Positions 50,591 through 63,658 of a stretch of 64,000 bases of DNA are shown here, one piece after another (position 1 is the stretch's first letter; the number at the start of each line of letters is the position of its first letter). The notes below the pieces were generated by a model. The model was not told the origin of the DNA and made no database searches. It was given only the letters and a program-made list of their open reading frames with translations. Source of the stretch: Chondrosia reniformis (taxonomy: Eukaryota > Porifera > Demospongiae > Chondrillida > Chondrillidae); assembly GCA_947172415.1 (NCBI GenBank), contig OX359191.1:2976001-3040000 (forward strand), read 5' to 3'. A program made the translations under genes and the position numbers.

Positions 50591-51009
50591 AAGTAATTTG
50601 AATTTAAAAACTCGTGGGGCTGCTGCCCCCGGAATTTATTCAAACTCCTTGGCCGCATCGTTGGGCTTTGATATATAATTCTTAATCCTAACGATTAAGG
50701 ACGCTTAAGTGTCTTGAAAATTATAAATAGTGAGAGAAAAGCTTCGTTAACTAAAGTTTAATGAACGCTGCCATTTGCAAAAACGATGTTTTGACGTACA
50801 AATTAAGTGTTATAATACTTGCGTATGAACTCATATTATACATATATCAACGCGTACAAAATGTGTTATAATAGTTGCGTATGAACTCGTATTATATATA
50901 TATTTATACATATATATTTATACATATATATTTATATCTGTAACATGAAGCCAAATATAAATCGCGTTATGAAAACAATAGAGGGGGTTGCCTGCGGTAG
51001 CCCCTAAAA
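50591..51009. mobile_element. MITE-like AT-rich insert, ~0.42 kb
   Basis: A single non-satellite block. Ends are weakly inverted: left AAACTCGTGGGGCTGCTGCC, and reverse complement of the right AATTTTTAGGGGCTACCGCA; both lead into C5 runs. The interior has a 56-bp tandem duplication (GTGTTATAAT(A)CTTGCGTATGAACTC, 50,807 and 50,863) and three 14-bp CATATATATTTATA units. No ORF. Classification as a MITE rests only on size, ends and flanks. Confidence 0.5.
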
Positions 51010-54000
51010 ATTAGTACATACATGTAGTAAATACAACTAGTACATACATCTAGTTACTAGTAAATACAATTAGTAAACTAGTAACTACAACATGTAACTA
51101 GAACATACAATAATTAAACACAACTATTACATACAAGTAGTGCATATAACTACATAAACTAGTACATACAACGAGTACTTACAACTAGTACATACAGATA
51201 GTGACTAGTACATACAACTAGTACATACAACTAGTTCATAAAAGTAGTATATATAACTAGTACATACAACTAGTACATACAACTAGCGCATAAAACTGGT
51301 AACTACAACTAGTAAATATAACTAGTACATACAACAGTTACCCACAATTAGTACATACGACTAGTACATATAACTAGTAAATACAACTGGTGAATACAAC
51401 TAGAATCTAGTACATAAAACTAGTACATACAACTTGTACATACATCTAGTTACTAGTACATACGATTAAAAAACTAGAAACTACCACTAGTAAATGTAAC
51501 TAGTAAATACAACAATTACACACAATTATTACTAACAAGTAGTGCATATAACTACATACAACTAGTACATGCAGATAGTTACTAGTACATACAACTAGTA
51601 CATACAACTAGTTCATACAACTAGTATATATGACTAGTACATACAAATAGTACATACAACTAGTACATACAACTAGTACATATAACTAGTTACTAGTACA
51701 TAAAACTAGTAACTACAACTAGCAATTATAACTAGTACATACAGCAATTACCCACAATTAGTACATACGACTAGTACATATAACTAGTACAAACAACTAG
51801 TATATACAACAAGTATCTAGTACATAAAACTACTACATACAATTACTACATACAACTAGTACATACATCTAGTTACTTGTACATACAATTAGTAAACTAG
51901 TAACTACCCCTAGAAAATGTAACTAGTAAGTACAACAATTACACACAACTATTACTTAGAAGTAGTAAATACAACTTCATACAACTAATACATACAACGA
52001 GTACTTACAACTAGTATATACAGATAGTTACTAGTACAAAAAAATAGACAACTAGTATACAACTAGTATATACCACTTGAAAATACAACTAGTAAATATA
52101 TCTGGTAAATGGAGCTATTTACTATTACATACAACTAGTACATCCAAGTAGTTACTAGTTCATACAATTAGTACATACAACTAGTAGATACAACGAGTTC
52201 ATACAACTAGTAAATATAACTTGCACAAAAAACGAGTACATACATTTAGTACCTACAACTAGTTACTAGTACGTACAACTAGTACACACAACTAGTACAT
52301 ACAACTAGTTACTAGTACATACAACTAGTGCCTACAATAATACATACAACTAGTAACTACTACTAGTAAATATAACTAGTACATACAACAATTACACACA
52401 ATTAGTACATACAACTAGTACATATAAGTAGTACATACAACTAGTATATACAACTACTATCTAGTACATAAAACTAGTACATACCACTTGAACATACAAC
52501 AAGTACATATAACTAGTACATACAATTAGTACATAAAACTAATTACAAGTACATAAAACTAGTACATACAACTAGTACATTTAACTAGTACACAGAGTTA
52601 GTAAATATAATTAGTACATACAACAATTACAAACAATAAGCACATACAACTAGAACAGATAACTAATACATACTACTGGAATATATAACTAGTATCCAGT
52701 ACATAAATCTAGTACATACAACTAGTACATGCAACTACAACATATAACTAGTACATACAACTAGTTACTAGTACAACAACAAGATAGTAGTTTATACAAC
52801 TAGTACATAAAACTAGTAGATACAACTAGTACATGCAACAAGTACATATAACTAGTACTACAATTAGTACATAGAACTAGTACATTTAACCAGTACATAT
52901 AACTTGCACATACAACGAGTATATACAATTGGTACATACAACTAGTTTCTAGTACATACAACTAGTACGTACAACTAGTACATACAACTAGTACGTACAA
53001 CTAGTACATATAACTAGTAACTACAACTAGTAAATATAACTAGTACATACAAGAGGTACATACAGCCAGTACATGCAACTACTACATACAACTAGTACAT
53101 ACCACTAGTACATACAATCAGTACTACAACTAGGACATAGAACTAGTACATATAACCAGTACCTATACATATAACTAGTACATGCAATTATTACACAAAA
53201 CTACTATATACATACAACTAGTGCATATAACTACATACAACTAGTAGATACAACTAGTATATACAACTAGTTAATAGTACATAAACCTAGTACATAGTAC
53301 ATACAAGAAGTACATACAACTAGTACATGCAACTACTACATACAACTAGTACATACAATTAGTACATACAATCAGTACTACAACTAGTACGTAGAATAGT
53401 ACATATAACCAGTCCCTATACATATATACTAGTACATATAAATAGTACATAAGACTAGAACGTACTACCAGTACATACAACTAGTACATACAACCAGTTA
53501 ATATAATAAGTACATAAAATTAGTACATACAATTAGAACTTACAACTAGTACATACAGCTAGTAGATACAACGAGTTCATACAACTGGTACATATAACTT
53601 GCACAAACAACGAGTACATACAATTAGTACGTATAACTAGTTACTAGTACGTACAACTAGTACACACAACTAGAACATATAACTAGAAACTACAACTAGT
53701 AAATATAACTAGAACATACAATTACACACAATTAGTACATACAACTAGTATAAACAACTACTATCTAGTACATAAAACTAGTACATACAAGTAGTACATA
53801 CAACTAATTACAAGTACATACAACTAGTACATACAACTAGTACATACAACTAGTATATATAACTAGTACACACAGTTAGTAAATTAAACTAGTACATACA
53901 ACAATTACAAACAATTAGCACATACAACTAGTACATATAACTAATACATACTACTGGAATATACAACTAGTGTGTAGTACATAAATCTAGTACATACAAC

Positions 54001-56234
54001 TAGTACATGCAACTACGACATAAAACTAGTTCATACATCTAGTTACTAGTATATACAACTAGTACATACAACAAGATAGTAGTTTATACAACTAGTACAT
54101 AAAACTAGTAGATACAACTAGTACATGCAACTAGTACATATAACTAGTACTACAATTAGTACATAGAACCAGTACATTTAACTAGTACATATAACTTGCA
54201 CATACAACGAGTATATACAATTAGTACATACAACTAGTACATACAACTAGTACATATAACTAGTACATATAATAAGTACATAAAATTAGTACATACAATT
54301 AGTTCCTACAACTAATACAAACAATTAGTACATACAATTGGAATATAAAACTAGCACATAACTGGTACATACAATTAGTAATTACAACTAGTACATATAA
54401 CTAGTGCACGCAATTATTACACAAAAATACTACATACAACTAGTGCAAATAACTACATACAACTAGTAGCTACAACTAGTATATACAACTAGTTAATAGT
54501 ACATAAAACTAGTACATACAAGAAGTACATACAACTAGTACATGCAACTACTACATACATCTAGTACATACAACTAGTACGTACAACTGGTGCATACCAC
54601 TATTACATACAATCAGTCCTACAACTAGTACATAGAATAGTACGTATAACCAGTACCTATACATATAACTAGTACATATAAATAGTATATAAAACTATAA
54701 CGTACTGTTAGTACATACAACTAGTACATACAACCAGTTCATATAATAAGTATATAAAATTAGTACATACAATTAGTACTTACAACTAGTACATACAACT
54801 AATATCTATTACATAAAACAAGTAATCACAACTAGTATATGCAACTACTACATACAATTGTACATACATCTAGTTAATAGTACATACAAATAGTACATAC
54901 AACTAGTAACTCCAACTAGTAAATATAACTGGTACATACAACAATACACACAACTATTACAAACAAGTAGTACATGTAACTACAAACATTTAGTACATAC
55001 AACTACAACACACAACTAGTAACTACAACTAGTAAATATAACTAGTACATATATCTAGTACATACAGCTAGTTACTTGTACATACAACTAGCACATAACT
55101 AGTATATACAAATAGTACATATAATTAGAAAATGAAACTACTACTTATAATTGAGTACACACAATTAGAATCTACAATTAGTTCATACGGATAGTTACTA
55201 GTACATACAACTACTACACAGAACTAGTACATACAACTAGTACATATAAAAAGTTACTAATACATACAACTAGTACATAAACTAGTAACTACAACTAGTA
55301 AATATAACTATTACATACAACAATTACAAACAATTAGCACATACAAATAGTGCACATGACTAATTCATACTACTAAAATATACAACTAGTATCTAGTACA
55401 TAAAACTAGTACATAAAACTGCGACATAATACTTGTACATACATCTAGTTACTAGTACATACAACTGGTACATACAACTAGTAACTACAACTAGTAAATA
55501 TAACTAGTACATACAACAATTACACACAACAAGTACAAACAACTAGTACATATAACTACATACAACTAGTGCATACAGATAGTACGTGCAAGTAGTATAT
55601 ATAACTAGTACATGCAACCAGTTACTAATACAAAGAACTAGTATATAAAACTAGTACATACAACTGGTACATACAACTAGTACATAGAACTAGTATAAAC
55701 AGCTACTACATACAACTAGTATATATAACTAGTAACAACAAGTAGTAAATATAACAAGTACATACACCAATTACACACAACTAGTACATACAACTAGTAC
55801 ATTTAACTACATACAACTAGTGCATACAACTAGTACATATAACTAGAACATACAACTAGTACAGACAACTAGTACATACAACTACTAAATATAACTAGTA
55901 CATACAACAATTACAAACAATTAGTACATTAAACTACTACATATAACTAGTAGAAACAATTAGTATATACAACTATTATCTAGTACATAAAACAAGTACT
56001 CACAACTAGTGCATACAACTGCTACACACAACTAGTACATATAACTGGAACATACAACTAGCACATAACTAGTACATACGAGTAGTACATACAATTAGAA
56101 CATGCAACTACTACTTACAATTAAGTACATAAAACTAGAACCTCCAACTAGTAAATATAACTAGTGCTAGTACATATAACTAGAACATACAACTAGTAAC
56201 GAGTACTTATAACTAGTACATAGAACTATTAACT
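51010..56234 (+). repeat. 13-bp satellite array, ACATACA orientation, with 1.28-kb duplication
   Basis: Uninterrupted satellite. The four-unit string ACTAGTAACTACA / ACTAGTAAATATA / ACTAGTACATACA / ACAATTACACACA recurs many times (near 51,300, 52,350, 53,700, 55,490). About 52,570-53,560 recurs at 53,850-54,800 (marker AAGATAGTAGTTTATACAAC at 52,791 and 54,073, offset 1,282). Confidence 0.93.
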
Positions 56235-56332
56235 AGTTAATTGATGATTATTGAGCTACAGCAACAGGAATATTCTTTAGAATTGAACGTTTCGACCCTA
56301 AGGTCTTCATCAGCAATAATGAAAAGAGGAGC
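56235..56332 (-). repeat. Left inverted terminal repeat of the Penelope-like element
   Basis: 98 bp starting AGTTAATTGATGATTATTGA. It matches the reverse complement of 58,106-58,203 with one visible difference (AATATTC here, AATGTTC in the complement of the right arm). It carries, on the minus strand, the hammerhead-like core described at the right arm. Confidence 0.92.
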
Positions 56333-57937
56333 TACTATACAAGCCATCTACAAAATGAGGAACATCACAAGTAAACTCACCAGAGTCAAGAATCAACTTA
56401 CTTTTCTATCAAGATGCAAAGCACAAGACATCATTCTAAAAGGATTTAGGATAAGATTACCAATTCAATCTTACAACATGTCAACTCTATCTAAGAAGGT
56501 TTCCTTCAAGTTACTTAATGAAAGTATTGGCCAAGCTCACAAGAAACAGTCCTACCTATGGAAGTCCAAACAAGAATTACAACAATGCTTACTCAGAATG
56601 TTGGACCAACAACAACACAGAGAAATGGAAACCTGGATCATGCAGCATGAAGAGACAACCTATCTACAAACTCCCCCACTTACACCCTGGCCAAAGAATT
56701 AACAAAGATTCTCTCCCCTTTGTTGGTAAGTCATGTCATACTGTACGTAACTCCATCCACTTTGAACAGTTACTAAGGGACATCAGGATTGAGCCTAATG
56801 ACAGAATGGTTAGCTTTGATGTGGTAAACCTCTTTACCAAAGTACCAATCAATGAAGCCATCAGCATTGTTTCGGAGCTACTACACAAAGACACAACTCT
56901 TGTGGAGAGAACCTACCACCCGACATAATTACTGACTTACTGAAGAATTGCCTTACCACAACTTTCTTTAAATTTGGGGACAATTTCTACCAACAAACTG
57001 AAGGGGCTGCCATGGGTTCCCCTGTCCCCAGTAGTTGCTAACATTTATATGGAATATTTTGAGAACCTAGCAATCAAGTCTACCACCAAGAAACCAACTA
57101 TATGGCTAAGGTATGTGGATGACACCTTTGTAATATGGAGACATGGTAAAGAACAACTGAAAGGTTTTCTCGAACATCTCAACTCTATTAAGGACAACAT
57201 CAAATTCACAATGGAGGAAGAAAAACAAGGACAATTACCTTTCTTAGATGTCTTGGTCGAAAGAGTTACACAACAATTCCACACCAGTGTGTTCAGAAAG
57301 CCTACACATACGGTAGCTATATTCACTACAATTCTAATCACCATCCGTCCACCAAGATTGGCACCATCTTATGCCTCAAAAAAGGGCTGAACACCTATGC
57401 AAAGGACAATCATTACAAAGAGAACTCGAACACATAAGAACCACCTTCATTGCCAATGGCTACCCAGAAGGACTTGTAAGAAGAACACTAAAGAAGAAGA
57501 AAAGAAGGAATGATGATCTGATTAAAGAAGGAGAACATGTCCTCTGCTTACCTTACATCAAAGGTTTAAGTGAAACCTTACAAAGAGTTTGCAGACTGCT
57601 GGAAGTGAGAATCAGACACAAGGCAACCAACACTCCTCGCTCCCTATTGACCAGGATAAAGACACCACTACCCGAGACTCAGAAGACAGGAGTCATTTAT
57701 GAAATACCTTGCAGATGCGGACAAGTGTACATTGGTGATACATGTAAAACCCTCATTGACAGGATGAAGGAACATAAAAGGTCCGTACAAAGAATTGACA
57801 CCAACAACTCTCTAGCTGTACATGTTAAAGAAACCTTGCATGACATCTCATGGGAGAATGCAAAAGTATTACAGGAAGAACAACACAAAATCAGAAGAAA
57901 GATCAAGGAGGCTATACTAATACATAAAACACCTTGA
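56333..57937 (+). pseudogene. Penelope-type reverse transcriptase / GIY-YIG endonuclease, multiply frameshifted
   Basis: Segments in order: N-terminal region (open stretch to 56,702); PIYKLP and PFVGKSCHTVRNS; motif A MVSFDVVNLFTKVP (Asp at 56,818); TEGAAMGSP then SPVVANIYMEYFE; LRYVDDTFVIW (Asp pair 57,118-57,123); a basic KKKKRR linker; then GVIY (57,689-57,700), CRCGQVYIG (57,728-57,736) and DRMKEHKR, the GIY-YIG nuclease core. Catalytic residues of both domains are visible. Reading frame changes near 56,700, 56,915, 57,015, 57,315 and 57,380, and part of the RT between PIYKLP and PFVGKS appears deleted. Known role of the family: target-primed reverse transcription with a GIY-YIG nuclease in place of APE. 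This copy cannot make a full protein. Confidence 0.86.
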
Positions 57938-58105
57938 ATGAACATGGACTTAGGAATGAATGTGGATCCCATTTGGAAGGACATACTTAATTAATTAACA
58001 CTACCACCTTATATAATTCTTTTCATCCTAATTAATATTTGGCGCAATTCATTATTACATCATCACTCACCACCTGCCACCCAACATCTATTTAACCACA
58101 CTTGT

Positions 58106-58203
58106 GCTCCTCTTTTCATTATTGCTGATGAAGACCTTAGGGTCGAAACGTTCAATTCTAAAGAACATTCCTGTTGCTGTAGCTCAATAATCATCAATTA
58201 ACT
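58106..58203 (+). repeat. Right inverted terminal repeat of the Penelope-like element
   Basis: Exact length partner of the left arm, ending CATCAATTAACT. Contains CTGATGAAGACCTTAGGGTC followed by GAAACG. Confidence 0.92.
58125..58150 (+). ncRNA. Hammerhead-ribozyme-like core
   Basis: CTGATGA, then a GACC-TTAG-GGTC stem-loop, then GAAAC: the invariant CUGANGA and GAAA boxes around helix II. One extra A lies between CTGATGA and the helix. Downstream, GTTC...GAAC can form a helix III, followed by ATT, where a cleavage triplet would be. Helix I is not supported by flanking pairing. Penelope-like elements are known to carry hammerhead motifs near their ends. A mirror copy lies at 56,287-56,312 on the minus strand. 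Activity is doubtful. Confidence 0.45.
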
Positions 58204-60684
58204 AATTATGATCGCAACAACTACTCCATATCACTTCAACTATAAACTACAATTAGTAAATATAACTAGTACATACAACAATTACACACAACTAGTAAAT
58301 ACAAGTAGTACATATAACTACATACAACTATTACCTAAAAAGAGTACATACAAGTAGTACATACAACTAGTATATATAACTGGTATATACAACTAGCTAC
58401 TGGTACGCACAAATAGTATATATAACTAGTACAAACAACTAGTTACTAGTACATACAACTAGAACATACAACTAGTAACTACAACTATTAAATATAACTA
58501 GTACATAAAACAATTACACACAATTAGTATATACAACTAGTACATATAACTAGTACATATAACTAGTATATACAACTAGTATCTAGTAAATAAAACTAGT
58601 ACATACAACTAGTACATACAACTAGTACATACAACTAGTACATACAACTGGTACATACAACTAGTACATACATCTAGATACTAGTACAAACAATTAGAAA
58701 ATACAACTAAGACATGCAACCAGTTACTACAACTAGTAAATATAAATAGTACATACAACTAGTACATATAACAACATAAAACTAATACATACAATTAGTA
58801 CATACAACTAGTAAATACAATGTTTTACTAGTACATACAACTAGTACATACAACTAGTAACTACAACTAGTTCATACAGCTAGTACATATATCTAGTACA
58901 TACAGGAAATTCCTAGTACATACAACAATTTACTAGTACACACTACTTATTCCTACGACTAGCACATTAAACTAGTAACTGCTACTAGCAAATATAAATA
59001 GTACATACACTAATTATACACAACTAGTACATACAACTAGTACATATAACAACATACAACTAATACATACAATTAGTACATACAACTAGTAAATATAACT
59101 AGTACATACCACAATTGCACACAATTAGTCCATACAACTAGTAAATATAAATAGGACATACAGAGAGTTACTAGTGCATACAACTAGTACATACAACTAT
59201 TACATATAACTAGTACAAACAACTACTTACTAGTACATACATCTATTATATACAACTTGTACATACAGCTAGTACATACAACTAGTACATACAACTAGTA
59301 CATATAACTACCACTAGTACATACAACTAGTACATACAACTAGTAAATAAAGATTGTTACTAGTATATACAACTAGTGCATATAACTATTAACTACAACT
59401 AGTAAATATAACCAGTACATACAACAATTACACAAAATTAGTCCATGCAACTAGTACATATAATTAGTACATACAATTTGTATATACAACATCTTTCGAG
59501 TACATAAAAAAGTACATACACCTAGTACATAAAACAAGTACATACATCTAGTTACTAGTACAAACGATTAGTACATACCACTAGTACATACAACTAGTAA
59601 CTACAACTAGTAAATATAACTAGTATATACAACAACTACACTCAACAATTACATACAAGTAGTACATATAACTATTTACAACTAATGCATACAAAGAGTA
59701 CTTAACACTAGGACATACAGATAGTTACAAGTACAGACAGCTAGTACATACAACTAGTTACTAGTACATACAACTTAAACACACAACTAGTACATTGAAT
59801 TAGTAACCACAACTAATAAATATAACTAGTACATACAACAATTACACAAAACTAGAACATACAACTTGTACATATAACTACATACAACTAGTTCACAACT
59901 AGTACATATAACTAGGACATACAGATAGTTACTAGTTCATACAACTAGTACATACAGCTAGTACATACAACCAGTACATACAACTAGCACATACAACAAG
60001 TACATATAACTAGCACATACAACTAGTACATATAACTAGTACATACAACTAGTAAATACAGATTGTTACGAGTATATAAAACTAGTACCTACAACTAGTA
60101 ACTACAACTAGTTAATATAGCTAGTACATACAACAATGACACACAATTAGTCCATACAATTAGTACATGTAATTAGTACATACAATTATTATATACAACT
60201 AGTATTTAGTACATAAATCTAGTACATATAACTAGTACATAAAACTAGTACATACATTTAGTTACTTATACAAACAATCAGGACATACAACTAGTACGTA
60301 CAACTAGTAACTGCAACTAGTAAATATAACTAGGACATACAACAATTACACAAAACTAATACATACAATTAGTACATATAACTACATACAACTAGTACAC
60401 AAAACTAGTACATATAGCTAGGACATACAGATAGTTACTAGAACATACAATTAGTTACTAGTACATACAACTAGTACATACAACTAGATCATACATCCAG
60501 TTACTAGTACATACAACTAGTATTTAGTTCATACATCTAGAACATATAACTACATACAACTAGTACATACAACTAGTTTATATAACTAGTTCATACAACT
60601 AGTTACAAATACATACAACTAGTACACACAACTGGTGCATACAACGAGTATACCCAACTAGTACAAACAACTAGTACATATCAC
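58204..60684 (+). repeat. 13-bp satellite array, ACATACA orientation
   Basis: After about 45 bp of unrelated sequence, satellite continues, again rich in the four-unit string (near 58,255, 59,090, 59,390, 59,600, 60,110, 60,310). Confidence 0.92.
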
Positions 60685-60758
60685 TTCATCGGAAATTCCA
60701 GCACACCCGCCTAAAACTGACTATTAAAGTACAGACAATTTCACTATCAAGTGACAAA

Positions 60759-62461
60759 ATGGCAGAGATCAGCCCAGAAGTCAGCCCTTATGTGTCTTAT
60801 CTTGTGGTAAAGAAAGTCCGTCCCTCAAACCTGTGGTCAGAGATTAAAGTCTGCAAATACAATTGTCTTTTTTCTCAGTCATCAGTCACTAACACTCCAT
60901 CTGCACCTAGTCTCAATTCCTACTTTGCCTCGATCACTTCAGCAAATCAGGCAGTTGTCTATGACTCTGTTGTACCACCAAGTCCTTCCGCTCATGTTGG
61001 TGTTTGCAATCTACCTTTAATTTCACCATCTACCTGCATTGCTCTTTTATCTGAACTCAAGCCTGAGACTTCATCTGGTGTTGACACTATTAGTGCTGTA
61101 GTATTACGATCTTCACCTGAAGCTCTATCTACCCCTTTGTCAGCTATTATCAATTCCTCTATTACCTCAAGTTCTTTTCCTAGTCAATGGAAGTCAGCTA
61201 TTATCCACCCCTTTCATAAGAAGGGTCCCACTTCTATCTGCTCAAACTACCGCCCCATGTCAATGCTCCTGGCTGCCAGCAAAGTAGCAGAAATGTATGT
61301 AGTAAATATTTTAACTGACTACTTGGAAAGAAATAACCTGCTTCATCCGCTCCAATCTGGTTTTAGATGTGTTCACTCTACGCAATCCCTTCTTTTGTAC
61401 CTCACTGACTCCTGGTATAAATCTTTGGACAGCAGAGATATGGTTGGTGTTGTGTATCTGGACATAGCAAAAGCTTTTGACACTATCAACCACTCTCTTC
61501 TTCTTCGCTAGTTGAGAGTTCAATTCAATTTGAGCAATCACTTGTGCCAGTGGATTAAATCCTATCTTTCCAACAGAGTCCAAGCACTTGCTGTTAACGA
61601 TACAGTCTCACCATATCTCCACATTGGCTGTGGTGTCCCACAAGGATCAGTTCTTGGACCCCTCCTATTTTCAATGTACATCAACGATCTTCCTGCAGCT
61701 ACAACTTTTCCTTTGCAGACAGCTTTGTTCGCGGATGACACTACCATCTTTGCATCTGGTAAGACAACTGACAGCATTAGTTCAAGATTTAACGCCATTA
61801 TGGCATGTGTGAACCAGTGGCTACTTGACAATGGGCTATCCCTAAATTTAGAAAGTCCAAATGTATGTTGATTCACCCTAGGAGGAAACACCCTTCAGCC
61901 CTGAACATCACTTTCATGGTTCTATTATTGAACAAGTAGAGACCTTTAAGCTTTTGGGGGTCATTATTGATCACCATCTGCACTGGGGACCTCACATAGA
62001 TGGCATAGTCAAATATGCCTCACATAGTGTCCACCTAATGAGAAGACTCCTGGGTCCTACCTGTCAACGCCCTGAAAGCTTTCTATTTTGTCTACATTGA
62101 CTATTGCAGCTTTGTGTGGGACCCCGCCCACCTTCAACGGCTTCAACATTACGCAGCTCGCATCATTCTGAAGGTCCCCAAATCTTCTTCTGCAACAGAG
62201 GTTCTAACTACCCTTAAATGGACATCCCTCTCAGATAGACAACGGCAGAAACTATTTTCTTTAAATCAAGAATTATTGCAACCTAGTTTAGGAAAGTCCC
62301 CTCCATCGTACATTAGAAATCTCTTAACTAAAGTCTCAGCAGTTCACCAATATCATACTACAAGGGCTACAAGAGGCCACCTGCATGTGAATCAAGTTCA
62401 CGAGGAATATGGGAAGAAGGCGATCAGCTACAGATTAACCCAATTAAGGAACTCTTATTAA
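60759..62461 (+). pseudogene. LINE reverse transcriptase, one nonsense codon and several frameshifts
   Basis: Landmarks: LKPETSSGVDTIS; QWKSAIIHPFHKKG; NYRPMSML; LHPLQSGFR; motif A VYLDIAKAFDTINH (Asp at 61,461); in-frame TAG at 61,509-61,511; CGVPQGSVLGPLLFSMYINDLP; FADD (61,731-61,739); WLLDNGLSLN. After a frameshift near 61,855 and another near 61,915 the reading continues FKLLGVIID; a third near 62,070 leads to FVWDPAHLQRLQHYAARII and the end at 62,461. The GVPQGSVLGPLLF and YINDLP signatures fit the CR1/L2/Jockey assemblage. RT catalytic residues are intact but the protein cannot be made as one chain. Confidence 0.85.
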
Positions 62462-62645
62462 TCCACTATTACTATGAATGTATTCCAATGTCACCCATGG
62501 TTATTATCATTCTTTTTTTGTTTTTATTACCTCATTCTACTCTTTCATATAACTATGTACTATTTGTTTTACTTACTGGGTTTTCTGGAAAGTGGCGATT
62601 TGGCCAAGTGGAGTCACCAGTATAATAATGATTTGATAATAATAA
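62462..62645 (+). other. LINE 3' UTR
   Basis: T-rich, ends in short TAA/TGAT-like repeats. The small frame at 62,474 has no recognisable domain. Confidence 0.6.
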
Positions 62646-62714
62646 CTAGTAACCAGAACATACAACTAGTTATTAGTACATACAATTAGTACATACAACT
62701 AGTCTATACAACTA
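62646..62714 (+). repeat. Short satellite remnant
   Basis: About five satellite units between the LINE and the MITE, ending in TA (62,713-62,714). Confidence 0.85.
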
Positions 62715-63658
62715 TATTGCAAATCACCGTAAAGTTCCCAAAAGGTAAAAATCAATTACCAAGCGATGACAGCGATGAATGGCCATTCACAGCAATATTT
62801 TAAACACTCAATAATTAATTTTAACTTACTAGACTTTTTTGGGTAAGAAATTTAGCAGAAAAGTGGGGTTAATATAGACAACCACTATTAACTTTCATTT
62901 GACATTTTTTACCAATTAAGACTCCTCGAGATTCCCATACAACTAGGCAGTGACAGTCTTTAAAGGCAGTATTTACTTTATTGCCTTCTGGCTCAAATGA
63001 TAAACACATTTGAAAGCACATTTTTCTAATCAAATAATAAGGTGTTATGTAAACATTATTTAATTTCTACTTACTATACAGTTCTTATAACTGTGCATGA
63101 CAAAGGCACAAACAAGTTCAAATACAGAAAATGATTAACTAAAGTGTACAGTGTGCAGATATTTCAATGGATAGTTCCTTGTTATCACGATTGCCGACTT
63201 TGGCCGAATCTGGGTCGATTTCTGACATAATTTCCTACTTTAAAAGCTTTTTAGTCTTTAAATCGCCTTGGCTATTATAGCTTGACCTTCGAATAAAGTG
63301 TTGTCAACGTAACAAGCGTATACACCTCTAAAAAGCTTAAAATGTGTAAATGTTTATTTGTTTATTTTTAGACATCCATTTTTCGATAATGGTTATACGC
63401 AGGAACGTTGCGTTGTAACTCGATTTCACCTAATTAATTATGCAAACGTGACTGAATGAAGCCATTTGATTGGCTGAAATAGGTACCCTCTTTCAATAAT
63501 GCCTATCTTTTAAACGATAGCTGCTATGGCAAAACCGAAAAAAGGTACGGATTCCCTAGTCTTCCCTCTTTCATTTGATACCAAATTTTAAATACACTGA
63601 GGATATTTTCCATAAAGCGTCTTAAAAGAAAATTTTACATTTATAGTGAAATGCACTA
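62715..63658. mobile_element. 944-bp MITE related to the DDE transposon at 21-25.6 kb
   Basis: Left end TATTGCAAATCACCGTAAAG; reverse complement of the right end TAGTGCATTTCACTATAAAT. Both match the ends of the 20,979-25,593 element (TAGTGCAAATCATCATAAA and TAGTGCATTTCACCATAAA), and the right-end inner sequence AAAATTTTACATTTAT is also shared. It is flanked by TA/TA (62,713-62,714 and 63,659-63,660). No transposase, so it would depend on an autonomous relative. Confidence 0.85.

Larger units (their letters stand above)
56235..58203 (+). mobile_element. Penelope-like retroelement with 98-bp inverted ends
   Basis: About 1.97 kb bounded by inverted repeats 56,235-56,332 and 58,106-58,203 that differ at one visible position. 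Inside are a Penelope-type reverse transcriptase and a C-terminal GIY-YIG endonuclease in that order, the diagnostic layout of Penelope-like elements with endonuclease. The coding region is shifted through several frames. The copy is surrounded by satellite; about 45 bp of non-satellite DNA (58,204-58,250) follow the right arm. Confidence 0.88.
60685..62645 (+). mobile_element. LINE fragment, CR1/Jockey-like, 5' truncated
   Basis: About 1.96 kb of a non-LTR retrotransposon lacking an endonuclease domain, so truncated at its 5' end. It contains the RT, a C-terminal region and a T-rich 3' UTR ending in TAATAATGATTTGATAATAATAA before satellite resumes. Several lesions show it is an old copy. Confidence 0.85.
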
